Notes: generated by a model not told the origin, from the sequence alone. Positions 25,532 through 34,415 are shown, numbered from the stretch's first letter. The stretch is 64,000 bases of DNA from Streptosporangium roseum DSM 43021 (GCF_000024865.1 NC_013595.1:2728001-2792000); one strand, 5' to 3'. Numbers and translations are program-made.

Positions 25532-26497
25532 TTGAGGCCCGTACGTACCGCCTTCGCCGGCGTGCTGCTCGGCGCGCTGACCCTGGCCGGATGCGGTCAG
25601 AGCCCCGCCCCCGCCACTCCGGAGGCGGCCGGCTCCGGCGCGGCCGCGACGTCCCCGGCGGCCTCGGGCGCGGCGGACTTCCCCGTCACCGTCGAGGCGG
25701 GCAACGGCTCGATCGCCATCGCCAAGAGGCCCGAGCGGATCGTCTCGCTGTCGCCCACCGCCACCGAGAGCCTGTTCGCCGTCGGCGCCGGCGCCCAGGT
25801 CATCGCGGTGGACGACCAGTCGAACCACCCGGCCGAGGCGCCGAAGACCGACCTCTCGGGCTTCAAGCCCAACGCCGAGGCGATCATCGCGAAGAAGCCC
25901 GACCTGGTGGTGCTCGCCAACGACGCCGACAACATCGTGGCCGAGCTGACCAAGGTCAACGTCCCGGTGCTGCTGGAGCCCTCGGCCACCAAGCTCGACG
26001 AGGCCTACGACCAGATCGCCGACCTCGGCGCGGCCACCGGCAACAAGGCCAAGGCCGACGAGGTCGTGGCCGGGATGAAGAAGCAGATCGACGAGCTCGC
26101 GGCGGCCGCGCCCAAGGACAAGAAGCTCACCTTCTACCACGAGCTGGACACCACGCCCTACTCGGCCACGTCCACCACCTTCATCGGCCAGATCTACGGG
26201 CTGTTCGGCCTGACCAACGTCGCGGACAAGGCCCCCGACGCGGCCGGCGGCTACCCCAAGCTCTCCGCCGAGTTCGTCGCCCAGGCCGACCCGGACCTCA
26301 TCTTCCTGGCCGACACCAAGTGCTGCGCGCAGTCCAAGGACACCCTCGCCAAGCGCCCCGGCTGGTCCAAGCTCTCCGCCATCAAGAACGACCAGGTCAT
26401 CGCCCTCGACGACGACGTCGCCTCCCGCTGGGGCCCGCGTGTGGTGGACCTCGCCAAGCAGGTCGGCGACGCCGTGCAGAGCGCCGCGACCGAATAA
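25532..26497 (+). CDS. btuF: Cobalamin/corrinoid ABC transporter substrate-binding lipoprotein
   Basis: 321 residues from TTG 25532 (AAAGGA seven bases upstream). The signal peptide ends in a lipobox LAGC (Cys22 region), followed by an Ala/Pro/Ser linker. The mature part has the class III binding-protein fold: RPERIVSLSPTATESLFAVGAGAQVIAVDDQSNHP and PDLVVLAND, with a long connecting helix. It would be anchored outside the membrane and deliver cobalamin or cobinamide to BtuC. The specificity is supported by the upstream cobalamin riboswitch and the downstream cbiZ rather than by the sequence alone. A CC pair near residue 267 is unusual for the family and could form a disulfide. Confidence 0.9.
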   Translation: MRPVRTAFAGVLLGALTLAGCGQSPAPATPEAAGSGAAATSPAASGAADFPVTVEAGNGSIAIAKRPERIVSLSPTATESLFAVGAGAQVIAVDDQSNHPAEAPKTDLSGFKPNAEAIIAKKPDLVVLANDADNIVAELTKVNVPVLLEPSATKLDEAYDQIADLGAATGNKAKADEVVAGMKKQIDELAAAAPKDKKLTFYHELDTTPYSATSTTFIGQIYGLFGLTNVADKAPDAAGGYPKLSAEFVAQADPDLIFLADTKCCAQSKDTLAKRPGWSKLSAIKNDQVIALDDDVASRWGPRVVDLAKQVGDAVQSAATE

Positions 26498-27913
26498 GTG
26501 ACCGACCTCTCCCGCCCCTCCGGCGCCGGCCAGACGGGCGCCTCCCCGACGGGCCCCCGATCCTCGGGTGCCGGTCGGGGTGATGCCGTTTCGGGGGTGG
26601 CTCCCGTCTCCGGCGCCGGCCAGACGGGCGCCTCCCCGACGGGTCCCCGTTCCCCGGGTGCCGGTCGGGGTGATGCCGTTTCGGGGGTGGCTCCCGTCTC
26701 CGGCGCCGGCCAGACGGGCGCCTCCCCGACGGGTCCCCGTTCCCCGGGTGCCGGTCGGGGTGATGCCGTTTCGGGGGTGGCTCCCGTCTCCGGCGCCGGC
26801 CGGGGGGATGCCGCCTCCGTCGTGGCACCCTTCCCGGACGCCGGTACGGCGGGGCGCGGGGCGGCGATGGACGGCGTCCCGGTACGGCGGGCGGCCGGGG
26901 CCCGTCCGCTGGCGTCGCTGGCGGCGTCGGGCGTCCTGCTGGCCAGCATGCTCGCCGCCCTGCTGATCGGCGCGGCGGACATCCCGCCGGAGAAGGTGGC
27001 GCTGCAACTGCTCGACTGGCTGCCGTTCGTCTCGGCCGACTCGGGGCTGGCGCCGGTCGAGCAGGGCCTGCTGGCGGAGATCCGGCTGCCCAGGGTCCTG
27101 CTCGGCGCGATCGTCGGCGGCCTGCTGGCCATCGCGGGCGCCGGGTACCAGGGCGTGTTCCGCAACCCGCTGGCCGACCCCTATCTCCTGGGAGCCGCCG
27201 CGGGCGCCGGTCTCATGACCACGACGGCGATCGTGTTCATGAAAGGCGACGAAACGGCCCTCCCCATCCCGGCCGCCGCGTTCGCGGGCGCCATCGGGGG
27301 CGTCCTGCTCGCCTACGCGCTGGGCAACGTCGCGGGCCGGGGCGGGGGCACCGCCACGCTGGTCCTCGCCGGCGTGGCCGTCTCGTCCTTCCTCACGGCC
27401 ATCCAGACCTTCCTGCAGCAGCTCCGGGTGGACGAGCTCCAGCGCATCTACGCCTGGATCCTCGGCGATGTCGGCGGCGGCTGGAGCCAGATCGCACTGG
27501 TCGCCCCGTACGCCGTGGTCTCAGTGGTGATCATGCTGCTCCACGGCAGGCTGCTCGACGTGCTCTCGGTCGGCGACGACGAGGCGGTCAGCCTCGGCCT
27601 CAACGTCGCCCGCGTCCGGCTCGTCGTGCTGCTCGCCGCTTCCCTGGCCACCGCCGCGGCCGTCGCGGTGAGCGGGCTGATCGGCTTCGTCGGCATCGTG
27701 GTCCCGCATGTGGTCCGCCGCCTGGCCGGGGGCTCGTACCGGACGGTGCTCCCGCTCTCGCTGATCGGCGGCGCCGCCTTCCTGGTCCTCGCCGACCTGA
27801 TCGCCCGGACCGTGCTGGCCCCGGCCGAGCTGCCCATCGGCGTGGTCACCGCCTTCGTCGGCGCGCCGTTCTTCGTCGCGGTGCTGCGCGTGACCAGGCG
27901 GGTGGAGACGTGA
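26498..27913 (+). CDS. btuC: Cobalamin ABC transporter permease (FecCD family) with repetitive N-terminus
   Basis: 471 residues if GTG 26498 (directly after the btuF TAA) is used. The C-terminal ~345 residues are a standard FecCD/BtuC permease: RLPRVLLGAIVGGLLAIAGAGYQGVFRNPLADPYLLGAAAGA, and GLIGFVGIVVPHVVRRLAGG, the ATPase-contact loop. The first ~110 residues are three near-identical 30-residue Gly/Pro/Ser-rich repeats plus a partial one, with no counterpart in the family. ATG 26867 (residue 124) is a plausible true start, which would make the repeats an intergenic array. The lack of stops over 370 bases and the direct stop/start contact support translation but do not prove it. Confidence 0.88.
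   Translation: MTDLSRPSGAGQTGASPTGPRSSGAGRGDAVSGVAPVSGAGQTGASPTGPRSPGAGRGDAVSGVAPVSGAGQTGASPTGPRSPGAGRGDAVSGVAPVSGAGRGDAASVVAPFPDAGTAGRGAAMDGVPVRRAAGARPLASLAASGVLLASMLAALLIGAADIPPEKVALQLLDWLPFVSADSGLAPVEQGLLAEIRLPRVLLGAIVGGLLAIAGAGYQGVFRNPLADPYLLGAAAGAGLMTTTAIVFMKGDETALPIPAAAFAGAIGGVLLAYALGNVAGRGGGTATLVLAGVAVSSFLTAIQTFLQQLRVDELQRIYAWILGDVGGGWSQIALVAPYAVVSVVIMLLHGRLLDVLSVGDDEAVSLGLNVARVRLVVLLAASLATAAAVAVSGLIGFVGIVVPHVVRRLAGGSYRTVLPLSLIGGAAFLVLADLIARTVLAPAELPIGVVTAFVGAPFFVAVLRVTRRVET
26519..26805 (+). repeat. Tandem 90-bp repeats, three copies plus a partial
   Basis: Units begin at 26521, 26611 and 26701 (each CGGCGCCGGCCAGACGGGCG..) and a truncated unit starts at 26791. The period is exactly 90 bases, divisible by three. 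Copies 2 and 3 are almost identical, so the array is recent. In the btuC frame each unit encodes 30 residues rich in Gly, Ala, Pro and Ser. Confidence 0.9.
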
Positions 27914-28815
27914 GCGGGCCGGGAGGCGTGCGCGGCGCGCCCGCCCACACGGGCCCCGAGCCGCGGGACGAGAGGGCCGCGAAACGAGAGCCCGTGGGAC
28001 GAGAGCCCATGGGACGAGCGGGCGCGGGACGGGGGGATCGGGTGAGCCACGTCAGGGTGAGAGACCTCGCCGTCGTCCTGGAGACGCGGACCGTGCTGTC
28101 CGGCGTCGGGTTCGAGGTGCGGGGCGGTGACTGGCTGGCCGTCATCGGGGCCAACGGCGCGGGCAAGTCCACGCTGCTCAGGGCGCTCGCCGGGGTGCTG
28201 CCCTGCTCCGGCGAGGTGCTCGTCGACGACACGCCCGTCCGCAGGCTCAGGGCCAGGGACCGGGCCCGGCTGCTCGCCTACGCCCCGCAGGCCCCGGCGC
28301 TCCCGGTCGACATGACCGTGTTCGACTACGCCCTGCTGGGCCGCACGCCGTACATCCCCTATCTGGGCCGGGAGAGCCGCCGCGACCGCGAGGTGACGGC
28401 GTCGGTGCTGGAGCGACTCGACCTGTCGTCCTTCGCCTCCCGCACGCTGGGCCACCTGTCCGGGGGCGAGCGCCAGCGCGTCGTGCTCGCCAGGGCGCTG
28501 GTCCAGCAGGCTCCCGTGCTCCTGCTCGACGAGCCCACCACCGCCCTTGACCTGGGGCACCAGCAGCAGGTCCTGGAACTCCTCGACCGCCTCCGCCTGG
28601 CCGACGGGCTGACCGTGGTCACGACCCTGCACGACCTGAGCCTCGCCGGCCAGTACGCCGACTCGATGATGCTGATCGCCGGGGGCCGGGTGGCGGCCTC
28701 CGGCACCCCGGCCGAGGTGCTGACGGAGAGACTGATCGGCGAGCACTTCGACGCCCGCGTCCGTGTCGGGACCGGCGCCGGAGGCAGGCCCCAGGTTCAT
28801 CTGGAGCGCCCTTGA
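27910..28815 (+). CDS. btuD: Cobalamin ABC transporter ATP-binding protein
   Basis: 301 residues from GTG 27910, which overlaps the btuC stop (GTGA). The ATPase has Walker A GANGAGKST, signature HLSGGERQR, Walker B VLLLDEPTTALDL, and a TLHDLSLA switch His. The first 44 residues are low-complexity (many Arg, Gly, Pro), so GTG 28042, preceded by a strong GGGGGGA site, may be the real start (257 residues, normal for BtuD/FecE). It powers the BtuFCD importer. The Q-loop (YAPQAPALPVDMTVFDYALLGR) matches iron-siderophore/B12 type ATPases. Confidence 0.9.
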   Translation: MSGPGGVRGAPAHTGPEPRDERAAKREPVGREPMGRAGAGRGDRVSHVRVRDLAVVLETRTVLSGVGFEVRGGDWLAVIGANGAGKSTLLRALAGVLPCSGEVLVDDTPVRRLRARDRARLLAYAPQAPALPVDMTVFDYALLGRTPYIPYLGRESRRDREVTASVLERLDLSSFASRTLGHLSGGERQRVVLARALVQQAPVLLLDEPTTALDLGHQQQVLELLDRLRLADGLTVVTTLHDLSLAGQYADSMMLIAGGRVAASGTPAEVLTERLIGEHFDARVRVGTGAGGRPQVHLERP

Positions 28816-28876
28816 CGTCCGGCCGCCGCGCCGGGACCGGCCCCGGTCGCCGGCCCGGAACCCGATGGGAGTACCC

Positions 28877-29554
28877 GTGAAGCTGAGCCACCGTGACGAG
28901 GACGGGGCCCGGCTGGCCTCGCTGCTGTGGGAGTTCGGCCCCGGCTGGCGGGCGATCTCCTCGGCGATGGTCGGCGGCGGCATCGGCCCCGCCGGGTGGG
29001 TGCTCAACGCCCAGGTGATCGGCGGCTACGCGCGGATGGATCCGGTGGACCACCTGCTGGAGATGGCACCGCCGGGGCCCGGCGTCGGCATGCTGACCGC
29101 GGCGTCGGTGGACCACTTCACCCGGGCGGCGGACGGGGGAGCGGAGGCGGTGGCGACCGTCGGGCTACGGGTCCCCACCTGGGCCGCCGCCCCCGACGGC
29201 GCCGCCGATCCCGAACTCGCGCCCATGTATCTGCCGGGGACGGTCAACATCATCGTCGCCGTGCCGGTCGCGATGAGCGACGCCGCCCTGGTCAACGCGG
29301 TCATGACGGTGACCGAGGCCAAGTCCCAGGCGCTGCTGGAGGCCGGTTTCCCCTGCACGGGCACGGCCTCCGACGCCGTCTGCGTGGCCGTGCGCGACGA
29401 CGGTCCCGAGGAACTGTTCGGCGGCCCCCGGTCGCTCTGGGGCGCCCGGGTCGCCCGCGCGGTCCACGACGCCGTACGGCGGGGCGCCCTCGACTGGGCC
29501 GATCGGAGCGATATCACGCTGAAGAGCCGTCTGATTACGGAAAGTGCCGTCTGA
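28877..29554 (+). CDS. cbiZ: Adenosylcobinamide amidohydrolase CbiZ
   Basis: 225 residues from GTG 28877 (GGGAG five bases upstream). The frame is open upstream into btuD, but that part is not family-like. It matches CbiZ: WRAISSAMVGGGIGPAGWVLNAQV near the N-terminus, VGMLTAASV, GTVNIIVAVPVAMSDAALVNAVMTVTEAKSQALLEAG, and GTASDAVCVA. CbiZ cleaves adenosylcobinamide to adenosylcobyric acid so that imported incomplete corrinoids re-enter B12 synthesis. Being last in a riboswitch-controlled btuFCD operon indicates cobinamide salvage. Confidence in the family is high. Confidence 0.9.
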   Translation: MKLSHRDEDGARLASLLWEFGPGWRAISSAMVGGGIGPAGWVLNAQVIGGYARMDPVDHLLEMAPPGPGVGMLTAASVDHFTRAADGGAEAVATVGLRVPTWAAAPDGAADPELAPMYLPGTVNIIVAVPVAMSDAALVNAVMTVTEAKSQALLEAGFPCTGTASDAVCVAVRDDGPEELFGGPRSLWGARVARAVHDAVRRGALDWADRSDITLKSRLITESAV

Positions 29555-29582
29555 GAGGGGTGGAGACGCCGATACTGGGACG

Positions 29583-30194
29583 GTGACCGTTAAGAAGACC
29601 CCCGTGAGGATCGAGCGACCGGCCGCGCACGTGATCCGGACGGTTCTGCCGGGCAGGCCGCCGTTCACCGTCGCCGACCTGCTCCGGTTCCCCGACGACG
29701 GGAACCGGTACGAACTCTTCGAGGGGAGCCTCCTCGTGAGCCCGCCCCCCACCCCCGTGCACCAGCTCGTGGTCATGCGTCTGGTGCGCCTCCTGGAGGA
29801 GGCGGGCGGGCCGGAGCTCGCACCGCTCCCCCGGATCAACCTGCACGTCGGCACGGCCGACTTCCTCGTCCCGGACGTCGCCGTGGTGCCGGGCGTTCTG
29901 GCGGCAGGCGCGGAAGCGGCGTTCGCCCCCCGGGACGTGGTGCTCGCGGTCGAGGTGGTGAGCCCGCACACCCGCAGACGCGACCGCGTCATGAAGCCCA
30001 GCGCCTACGCCGACGCCCGCATCCCGTTCTACTGGCGGGTGGAGCCCGCCGAGGGGCCGGCGGTCTACGTCCACGAGCTGGACGGAGAGGGCTACCGCCT
30101 CGTCCGGAGGTGCGAGGCCGGGCAGGTCGCCACGGTCACCGCGCCCTTCCGGGCGAGCTTCGACCCCGCCGTGCTCGCCCGGCCGCCCGCGTAG
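29583..30194 (+). CDS. Uma2 family (DUF820) putative endonuclease
   Basis: 203 residues from GTG 29583. It has the PD-(D/E)xK-like pattern of DUF820: FTVADLLRFPDDGNRYELFEGSLLVSPPPTPVHQ, the metal-site DFLVPDVAVV, and VLAVEVVSPHTRRRDRVMKPSAYADARIPFYW, providing the E..K pair. These proteins are widespread in actinobacteria as single genes of unknown function, with no demonstrated role. It starts 28 bases after cbiZ but is unlikely to be functionally linked to it. Confidence 0.87.
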   Translation: MTVKKTPVRIERPAAHVIRTVLPGRPPFTVADLLRFPDDGNRYELFEGSLLVSPPPTPVHQLVVMRLVRLLEEAGGPELAPLPRINLHVGTADFLVPDVAVVPGVLAAGAEAAFAPRDVVLAVEVVSPHTRRRDRVMKPSAYADARIPFYWRVEPAEGPAVYVHELDGEGYRLVRRCEAGQVATVTAPFRASFDPAVLARPPA

Positions 30195-30294
30195 CCGCAT
30201 CCGTCGCGCTCATCCGGCCGCGCGGAGCCGCACCCGTCGTGCTCGCCCGCGTAGCCGCATCCGCCGTGCTCATCCGGCCGCGCGGAGCCGTACC
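30191..30294 (+). repeat. Tandem 60-bp duplication
   Basis: Two copies of a 60-base unit beginning GTAGCCGCATCCG (30191 and 30251); the second is truncated at about 44 bases. The array overlaps the stop codon of the Uma2 gene and continues to near the hyuB end. A G+C-rich slippage product with no clear function. Confidence 0.7.
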
Positions 30295-30354
30295 GTGGCG
30301 GGCGGTCCCCGTCCGGCCACGCCGGAGGGGCCGCCTCCGGAGCCCCGCCGGGTG

Positions 30355-32244
30355 TCACCCCGCCTCCCGCATGACCGTGCCGTCATCCCGTACGGCGACG
30401 CCGTAGTCGGTGAGCGCGCCCCGGGCGGTGATCCTCCCCGTCCTGAGGTCTGCCTCGATCTCGTCGAGCGGCCGGTCGTACGGCGAACCGATGCCCCCGC
30501 CTCCCGTCGTCTCGATCACGAACGCCTCTCCGGCGGCGAAGAGGGCGTTGTTCACCTTGGAGCCCAGGCGTTCGAGCGAGCCGTCCGGGTGCCGCCGGTA
30601 GAAGCCGCCGACCCGTCCCGGCAGGCCGCCGGAACGGCCGGGTGGGGCGTTGCGCAGCCGGTCGCCACGGGTGGTGACGTGGGCGTCGGCCAGGAAGCGG
30701 ATCACCGTCCGGGAGCCCAGCCCGCCGCGGTGGCGGCCGGGGCCGCCCGAGTCGGGGACGGTCTCCACCGACTCCACGATCAGCGGGCAGCGGGTCTCGA
30801 CCGGCTCGGCCTGGGGGACCGAGTTGCGGCCGATGCCGAAGTGGACGCCCGTCGAGTCCGGCCCGTCCTTGCCCTGCCGGGCGCCGACCCCGCCGAAGTC
30901 GTAGGACAGGTGGATCCAGTACGGCGCCCGCACGGCGGCGATGGAGAAGGGCTGCAGGATCCCGCTCGCCGCGATCGCCCGGTCGGGCATCGCGTCCGAC
31001 AGCGCCTGGAAGATCGCCTCCATCGCCGCGTAGACGGGCACGAACCGGCCGCCGCAGGGATAGGGGGAGCAGGCGTTCAGCAGCGAGCCGGGCGGCAGCC
31101 GTACCTCGATCGCCCGCAGGCAGCCGTCGTTCATCGCGATGGACGGGTCCAGGAAGCACCGCACCGCGAACACGGCGGCGGCCAGCGACTGCGACGACGA
31201 GGAGTTGATCGCCGCGGGGACCTGGGGGCCGGTGCCCTCGAAGTCCAGTACGGCCCCGGCCCCGGGCTCCAGGATGACCGCGACCCTGACCGTGTGCGGG
31301 GTGCCGGCGTCGATGCCGTCGTCGTCGATCAGGTAGGAGGCCTCGTAGCGGCCGGCGGGGAGCGCGGCCAGGGCCGTGCGGGTCCTGGTCTCGGTGTAGT
31401 CCAGGTAGTCGTCGATCCTCCCGGCGAGCCCGGCCGGGCCGTACTCGGCGATCAGCGCCTCGACCCTGGCGGCGGCGACGGCGGTGCCCGCGATCAGCGC
31501 CCGCACGTCGCCCATGACCTTGTCCGGGGTGCGGCTGTTGGCCCGCAGGATCGCCTCGACCGTGGCCTCGACGCCCCGTTCGGTGGCCAGCCGGACGGGC
31601 GGGAGCTGCAGGCCCTCCAGGAAGATGTCGGTGGCCAGCGGCGCCATGCCGCCCGCCGACAGGCCGCCGAGGTCGGAGACGTGGATCATCGTGGCGGTGA
31701 AGTAGGCGGGGACGCCCCCGACGAAGACGGGCCGGTAGACGAGCAGGTCGTTGGTGTGCACGCCACCCCGGTAGGCGTCGTTGAGCACGAACACGTCGCC
31801 GGGGCGCATGGTCCCGGCCGGGATGTCGGCCAGCAGCTCCGGCAGCGCCACCTTGAGCGCCATGCTGTTCATCAGCGTGGTGGCCATCGACTGCGCGACC
31901 AGGCGCCCGCCCGCGTCGAGGATCGCCGCCGACGCGTCCGACCCCTCGACGATGAACGTGGAGTAGGCCGACCGCACCACCACGATGCTGGCCTCCTCCG
32001 CGGCCACCACCAGCGCGTTCCGCAGGACCTCGGCGGTCAGCGCGTCGCGGGCGCCCCCGTCTCCCCGAGGGCCGGGGCCGTGGCGGTCCGTCTCGCGGGC
32101 ATCCCCGTCTCCCCGAGGGCCGGGGGCGCGAGGGTCCGTCTCGCCGGAACCGCCGTCTCCGTGAGGGCCGGGGGCGCGAGGGGCCGGCTCGCCCGTCCCG
32201 CGGGACGCGGCGCCGTCCGTCCCGGTCGCCGGGGTGTCGTTCAC
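30355..32244 (-). CDS. hyuB: Hydantoinase B/oxoprolinase family protein
   Basis: 629 residues from GTG 32244. The domain is HyuB: LTAEVLRNALVVAAEEASIVVVRSAYSTFIVEGSDASAAILDAGGRLVAQ, the PGDVFVLNDAYRGGVHTNDLLVYRPVF segment and a late PPGRSGGLPG. The N-terminal ~60 residues are an insertion of three 16-residue Pro/Gly/Asp/Arg-rich repeats absent from the family, and no start codon lies after them, so they are translated. HyuA and HyuB form a complex for ATP-dependent opening of hydantoins, 5-oxoproline or related lactams, or acetone/acetophenone carboxylation. It overlaps hyuA as GTGA. Confidence 0.9.
   Translation of the reverse strand: MNDTPATGTDGAASRGTGEPAPRAPGPHGDGGSGETDPRAPGPRGDGDARETDRHGPGPRGDGGARDALTAEVLRNALVVAAEEASIVVVRSAYSTFIVEGSDASAAILDAGGRLVAQSMATTLMNSMALKVALPELLADIPAGTMRPGDVFVLNDAYRGGVHTNDLLVYRPVFVGGVPAYFTATMIHVSDLGGLSAGGMAPLATDIFLEGLQLPPVRLATERGVEATVEAILRANSRTPDKVMGDVRALIAGTAVAAARVEALIAEYGPAGLAGRIDDYLDYTETRTRTALAALPAGRYEASYLIDDDGIDAGTPHTVRVAVILEPGAGAVLDFEGTGPQVPAAINSSSSQSLAAAVFAVRCFLDPSIAMNDGCLRAIEVRLPPGSLLNACSPYPCGGRFVPVYAAMEAIFQALSDAMPDRAIAASGILQPFSIAAVRAPYWIHLSYDFGGVGARQGKDGPDSTGVHFGIGRNSVPQAEPVETRCPLIVESVETVPDSGGPGRHRGGLGSRTVIRFLADAHVTTRGDRLRNAPPGRSGGLPGRVGGFYRRHPDGSLERLGSKVNNALFAAGEAFVIETTGGGGIGSPYDRPLDEIEADLRTGRITARGALTDYGVAVRDDGTVMREAG
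32055..32198 (-). repeat. Three 48-bp repeats in the 5' end of hyuB
   Basis: The unit CCCCGTCTCC(C)CGAGGGCCGGGG.. (read on +) recurs at 32055, 32103 and ~32151 with a 48-base period, divisible by three, encoding 16-residue units such as APGPRGDGDARETDRH. It keeps the reading frame. Confidence 0.8.
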
Positions 32245-34298
32245 CTGGCCGCCTCCGTGAGGATCACGCTCATGGTCTCCGCGAGCCGGGCCGTCCATCC
32301 GGGGGGCACCACGATCGTCGACTCGGCGTCCTCGACGATCGCCGGCCCGGCGACCTCTCCGAGGCCGGCCCGGGTGAACACCGGCACCTCCACGTACCCG
32401 CCCGTCTCGGGGAAGTAGGCACTCCGCCTCCTCCGGGGGTGCCCGGCCCCGCCGCCCGCCGTACCGGCGCCGGAGAGGCCGGCGGGAGCGGGCGGGCCGG
32501 GAGGGGCGGGGGTGCGGGGAGTGCGGGCGGCGGCCTGGGTGACGCGGACGCGGTAGCCGACGATCTCCGTGGGGCCCTCCTGGGCTATGCCGTACACCTG
32601 CAGGTAGCGGGCGGAGAAGCGGCCGGCCAGCTCGGCGGGGGAGTCGGTCCACGGGACGGTGAGGTCGTGGGCCTGCCCGGTGAAGCGCATGTCGGCCGAG
32701 CGCGTGACGGACACGCCGGGCGAGTCCGTGCTCACCCCGAGGTCGCGGGCGGCCGCCGCGGCGAGGGAGGCGAAGACCTGTCCGGGGTCGGCGTCCAGGG
32801 CGGACAGGACGCGGTCGGTGGACAGGTCGCCGGAGAGCAGGCCGGCCGCCGAGCCGACGCCGCAGTACGCCGGGACGACCACGGTGGAGATGCCGAAGCG
32901 GGAGGCGACCCGGGCGGCGTGCATGGGTCCCGCGCCGCCGAAGGCGACCATGACGAAACCGGCCGGGTCGATGCCGCGCTGCACGGTGACCACGTGCACG
33001 GCCGACCCCATCGAGGCGTTGGCGATCTCGTGAACCGCGTGCGCGGCCTCGGCACCGGACACCCCCAGCGGCCCGGCCAGGCGCCGGTCGACGGCCTTCT
33101 CGGCGAGATCCCGGGACAGCGGCATCGTCCCCCCGGCGAAGGAGCCGGGGTCGAGGTAGCCGAGAACCAGGTTGGCGTCGGTCACCGTCGGCTCCTCGCC
33201 GCCCAGGCCGTAACAGGCCGGACCGGGCTCGGAGCCCGCCGACCTCGGTCCGACCCGCAGGGCGCCGGCCGGGTCCACCCACGCGACGCTGCCCCCTCCG
33301 GCGCCCACCTCGGCCAGGTCGATGGCGGGGGTCTTGACCGGCACCCCGGTCCCGGCCCGGCGGCCGCCGAAGCTGCCCTTGCCGCCGACGTGGAACTCGT
33401 GGGTGATCTCCGGCGTGCCGTTCCTGATCACGCAGGTCTTGGCCGTCGTCCCGCCCATGTCGAAGGAGATCACGTCCGGATACCCTGTCGCGGCCGCGGC
33501 CAGCACCCCCGCCGCGGGCCCGGACTCGATCGTGGTCACGGCCCGGCGCGCGGCCAGCTCGGCCGACATCACGCCGCCGGCGGAGTCCATCACGTGCACC
33601 GGGGCGGTGATCCCGACGGCGGCCAGCCGCGTGGTCAGCCGCCGCAGGTATCCCGCCATCACCGGCCCGACGTAGGCGGACATGATGGTCGTGGTCGCCC
33701 GCTCGTACTCGCGCAGCTCCGGCCAGACCTCCGAGGAGATCACCACGGTCGGGACCAGAGCCCCGAGGATCTCCGCGATCCGCCGCTCGTGGGACGGGTT
33801 GGCGTAGGAGTGCAGCAGGCAGACGGCGACCGCGGTGACGCCCCGCCGTGCGATCTCCTCGCCGACCCGGACCACGGCCGCCTCGTCCAGTGGCCGCAGC
33901 ACCTCGCCGCGGCTGTTCACGCGCTCGGGCACCTCGAAGCAGTCCTCCGCCGCGACCGGCGGGGCGGGCGGGTCGAAGCGGAGGTCGTAGCGGTCCTCCT
34001 CCACCCGGGCGTACCGGCCGAGGGGGATCGCCGAGCGGAAGCCCAGGGTCGTGACGTAGGCCACCCGGACGCCCCGGCGCTCCAGGACCGCGTTGGTGGC
34101 CAGCGTGGTGGCGTGCACGACCCTGGTCACCGCCGACGGGTCGGTACGGCCCAGCACCGCGGTGACCGCGGTGACGATCCCGTCGGTGGGGTCGTCGTGG
34201 GTGCTCAGGCACTTGGCGACGGACATCCGCCCGTCCGGCCCGCTGAGCACCGCGTCCGTGAACGTCCCGCCGACGTCGACCCCGATCGCGTGGCTCAC
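32241..34298 (-). CDS. hyuA: Hydantoinase A/oxoprolinase family protein
   Basis: 685 residues from GTG 34298 (GGAGG seven bases upstream). The ASKHA-type ATP site is GVDVGGTFTDAVL, followed by HATTLATNAVLERRG. DMGGTTAKTCVI is the second phosphate motif, and GGAGPMHAARVASRFGISTVVVP is a family hallmark. The last ~110 residues include a Pro/Gly-rich linker. Together with hyuB it forms an ATP-dependent cyclic-amide hydrolase or carboxylase; substrate unknown. The divergent upstream region has AGCAAGCGCTTGTC at 34402-34415, nearly the same site as in the LLM/PhyH promoters, so it is likely in the same regulon. Confidence 0.92.
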   Translation of the reverse strand: MSHAIGVDVGGTFTDAVLSGPDGRMSVAKCLSTHDDPTDGIVTAVTAVLGRTDPSAVTRVVHATTLATNAVLERRGVRVAYVTTLGFRSAIPLGRYARVEEDRYDLRFDPPAPPVAAEDCFEVPERVNSRGEVLRPLDEAAVVRVGEEIARRGVTAVAVCLLHSYANPSHERRIAEILGALVPTVVISSEVWPELREYERATTTIMSAYVGPVMAGYLRRLTTRLAAVGITAPVHVMDSAGGVMSAELAARRAVTTIESGPAAGVLAAAATGYPDVISFDMGGTTAKTCVIRNGTPEITHEFHVGGKGSFGGRRAGTGVPVKTPAIDLAEVGAGGGSVAWVDPAGALRVGPRSAGSEPGPACYGLGGEEPTVTDANLVLGYLDPGSFAGGTMPLSRDLAEKAVDRRLAGPLGVSGAEAAHAVHEIANASMGSAVHVVTVQRGIDPAGFVMVAFGGAGPMHAARVASRFGISTVVVPAYCGVGSAAGLLSGDLSTDRVLSALDADPGQVFASLAAAAARDLGVSTDSPGVSVTRSADMRFTGQAHDLTVPWTDSPAELAGRFSARYLQVYGIAQEGPTEIVGYRVRVTQAAARTPRTPAPPGPPAPAGLSGAGTAGGGAGHPRRRRSAYFPETGGYVEVPVFTRAGLGEVAGPAIVEDAESTIVVPPGWTARLAETMSVILTEAAR

Positions 34299-34401
34299 CG
34301 GTGCCCTCCGCCCGGTGGCCCGCCGCGGCGTCCACCGCGAACGCCGCTGTGTCCACTGGCTCGCTCGCTCCGCTCACTCACGAAGCGCAGGCTATTTCCC
34401 T

Positions 34402-34415
34402 AGCAAGCGCTTGTC
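34402..34415. promoter_or_regulatory. Third CAAGCGCTTG operator, upstream of hyuA
   Basis: Perfect palindrome core CAAGCGCTTG; 13 of 14 bases fit AnCAAGnnCTTGnT. It lies 104 bases before the hyuA start and 70 bases before the divergent pseudoprotease gene. Its position suits regulation of the hyuAB promoter. Confidence 0.55.

Noticed and set aside
26519..26805. CRISPR-like regularity of the 90-bp array
   Set aside because: Units are directly contiguous without unique spacers and the period is a multiple of three inside an open reading frame.
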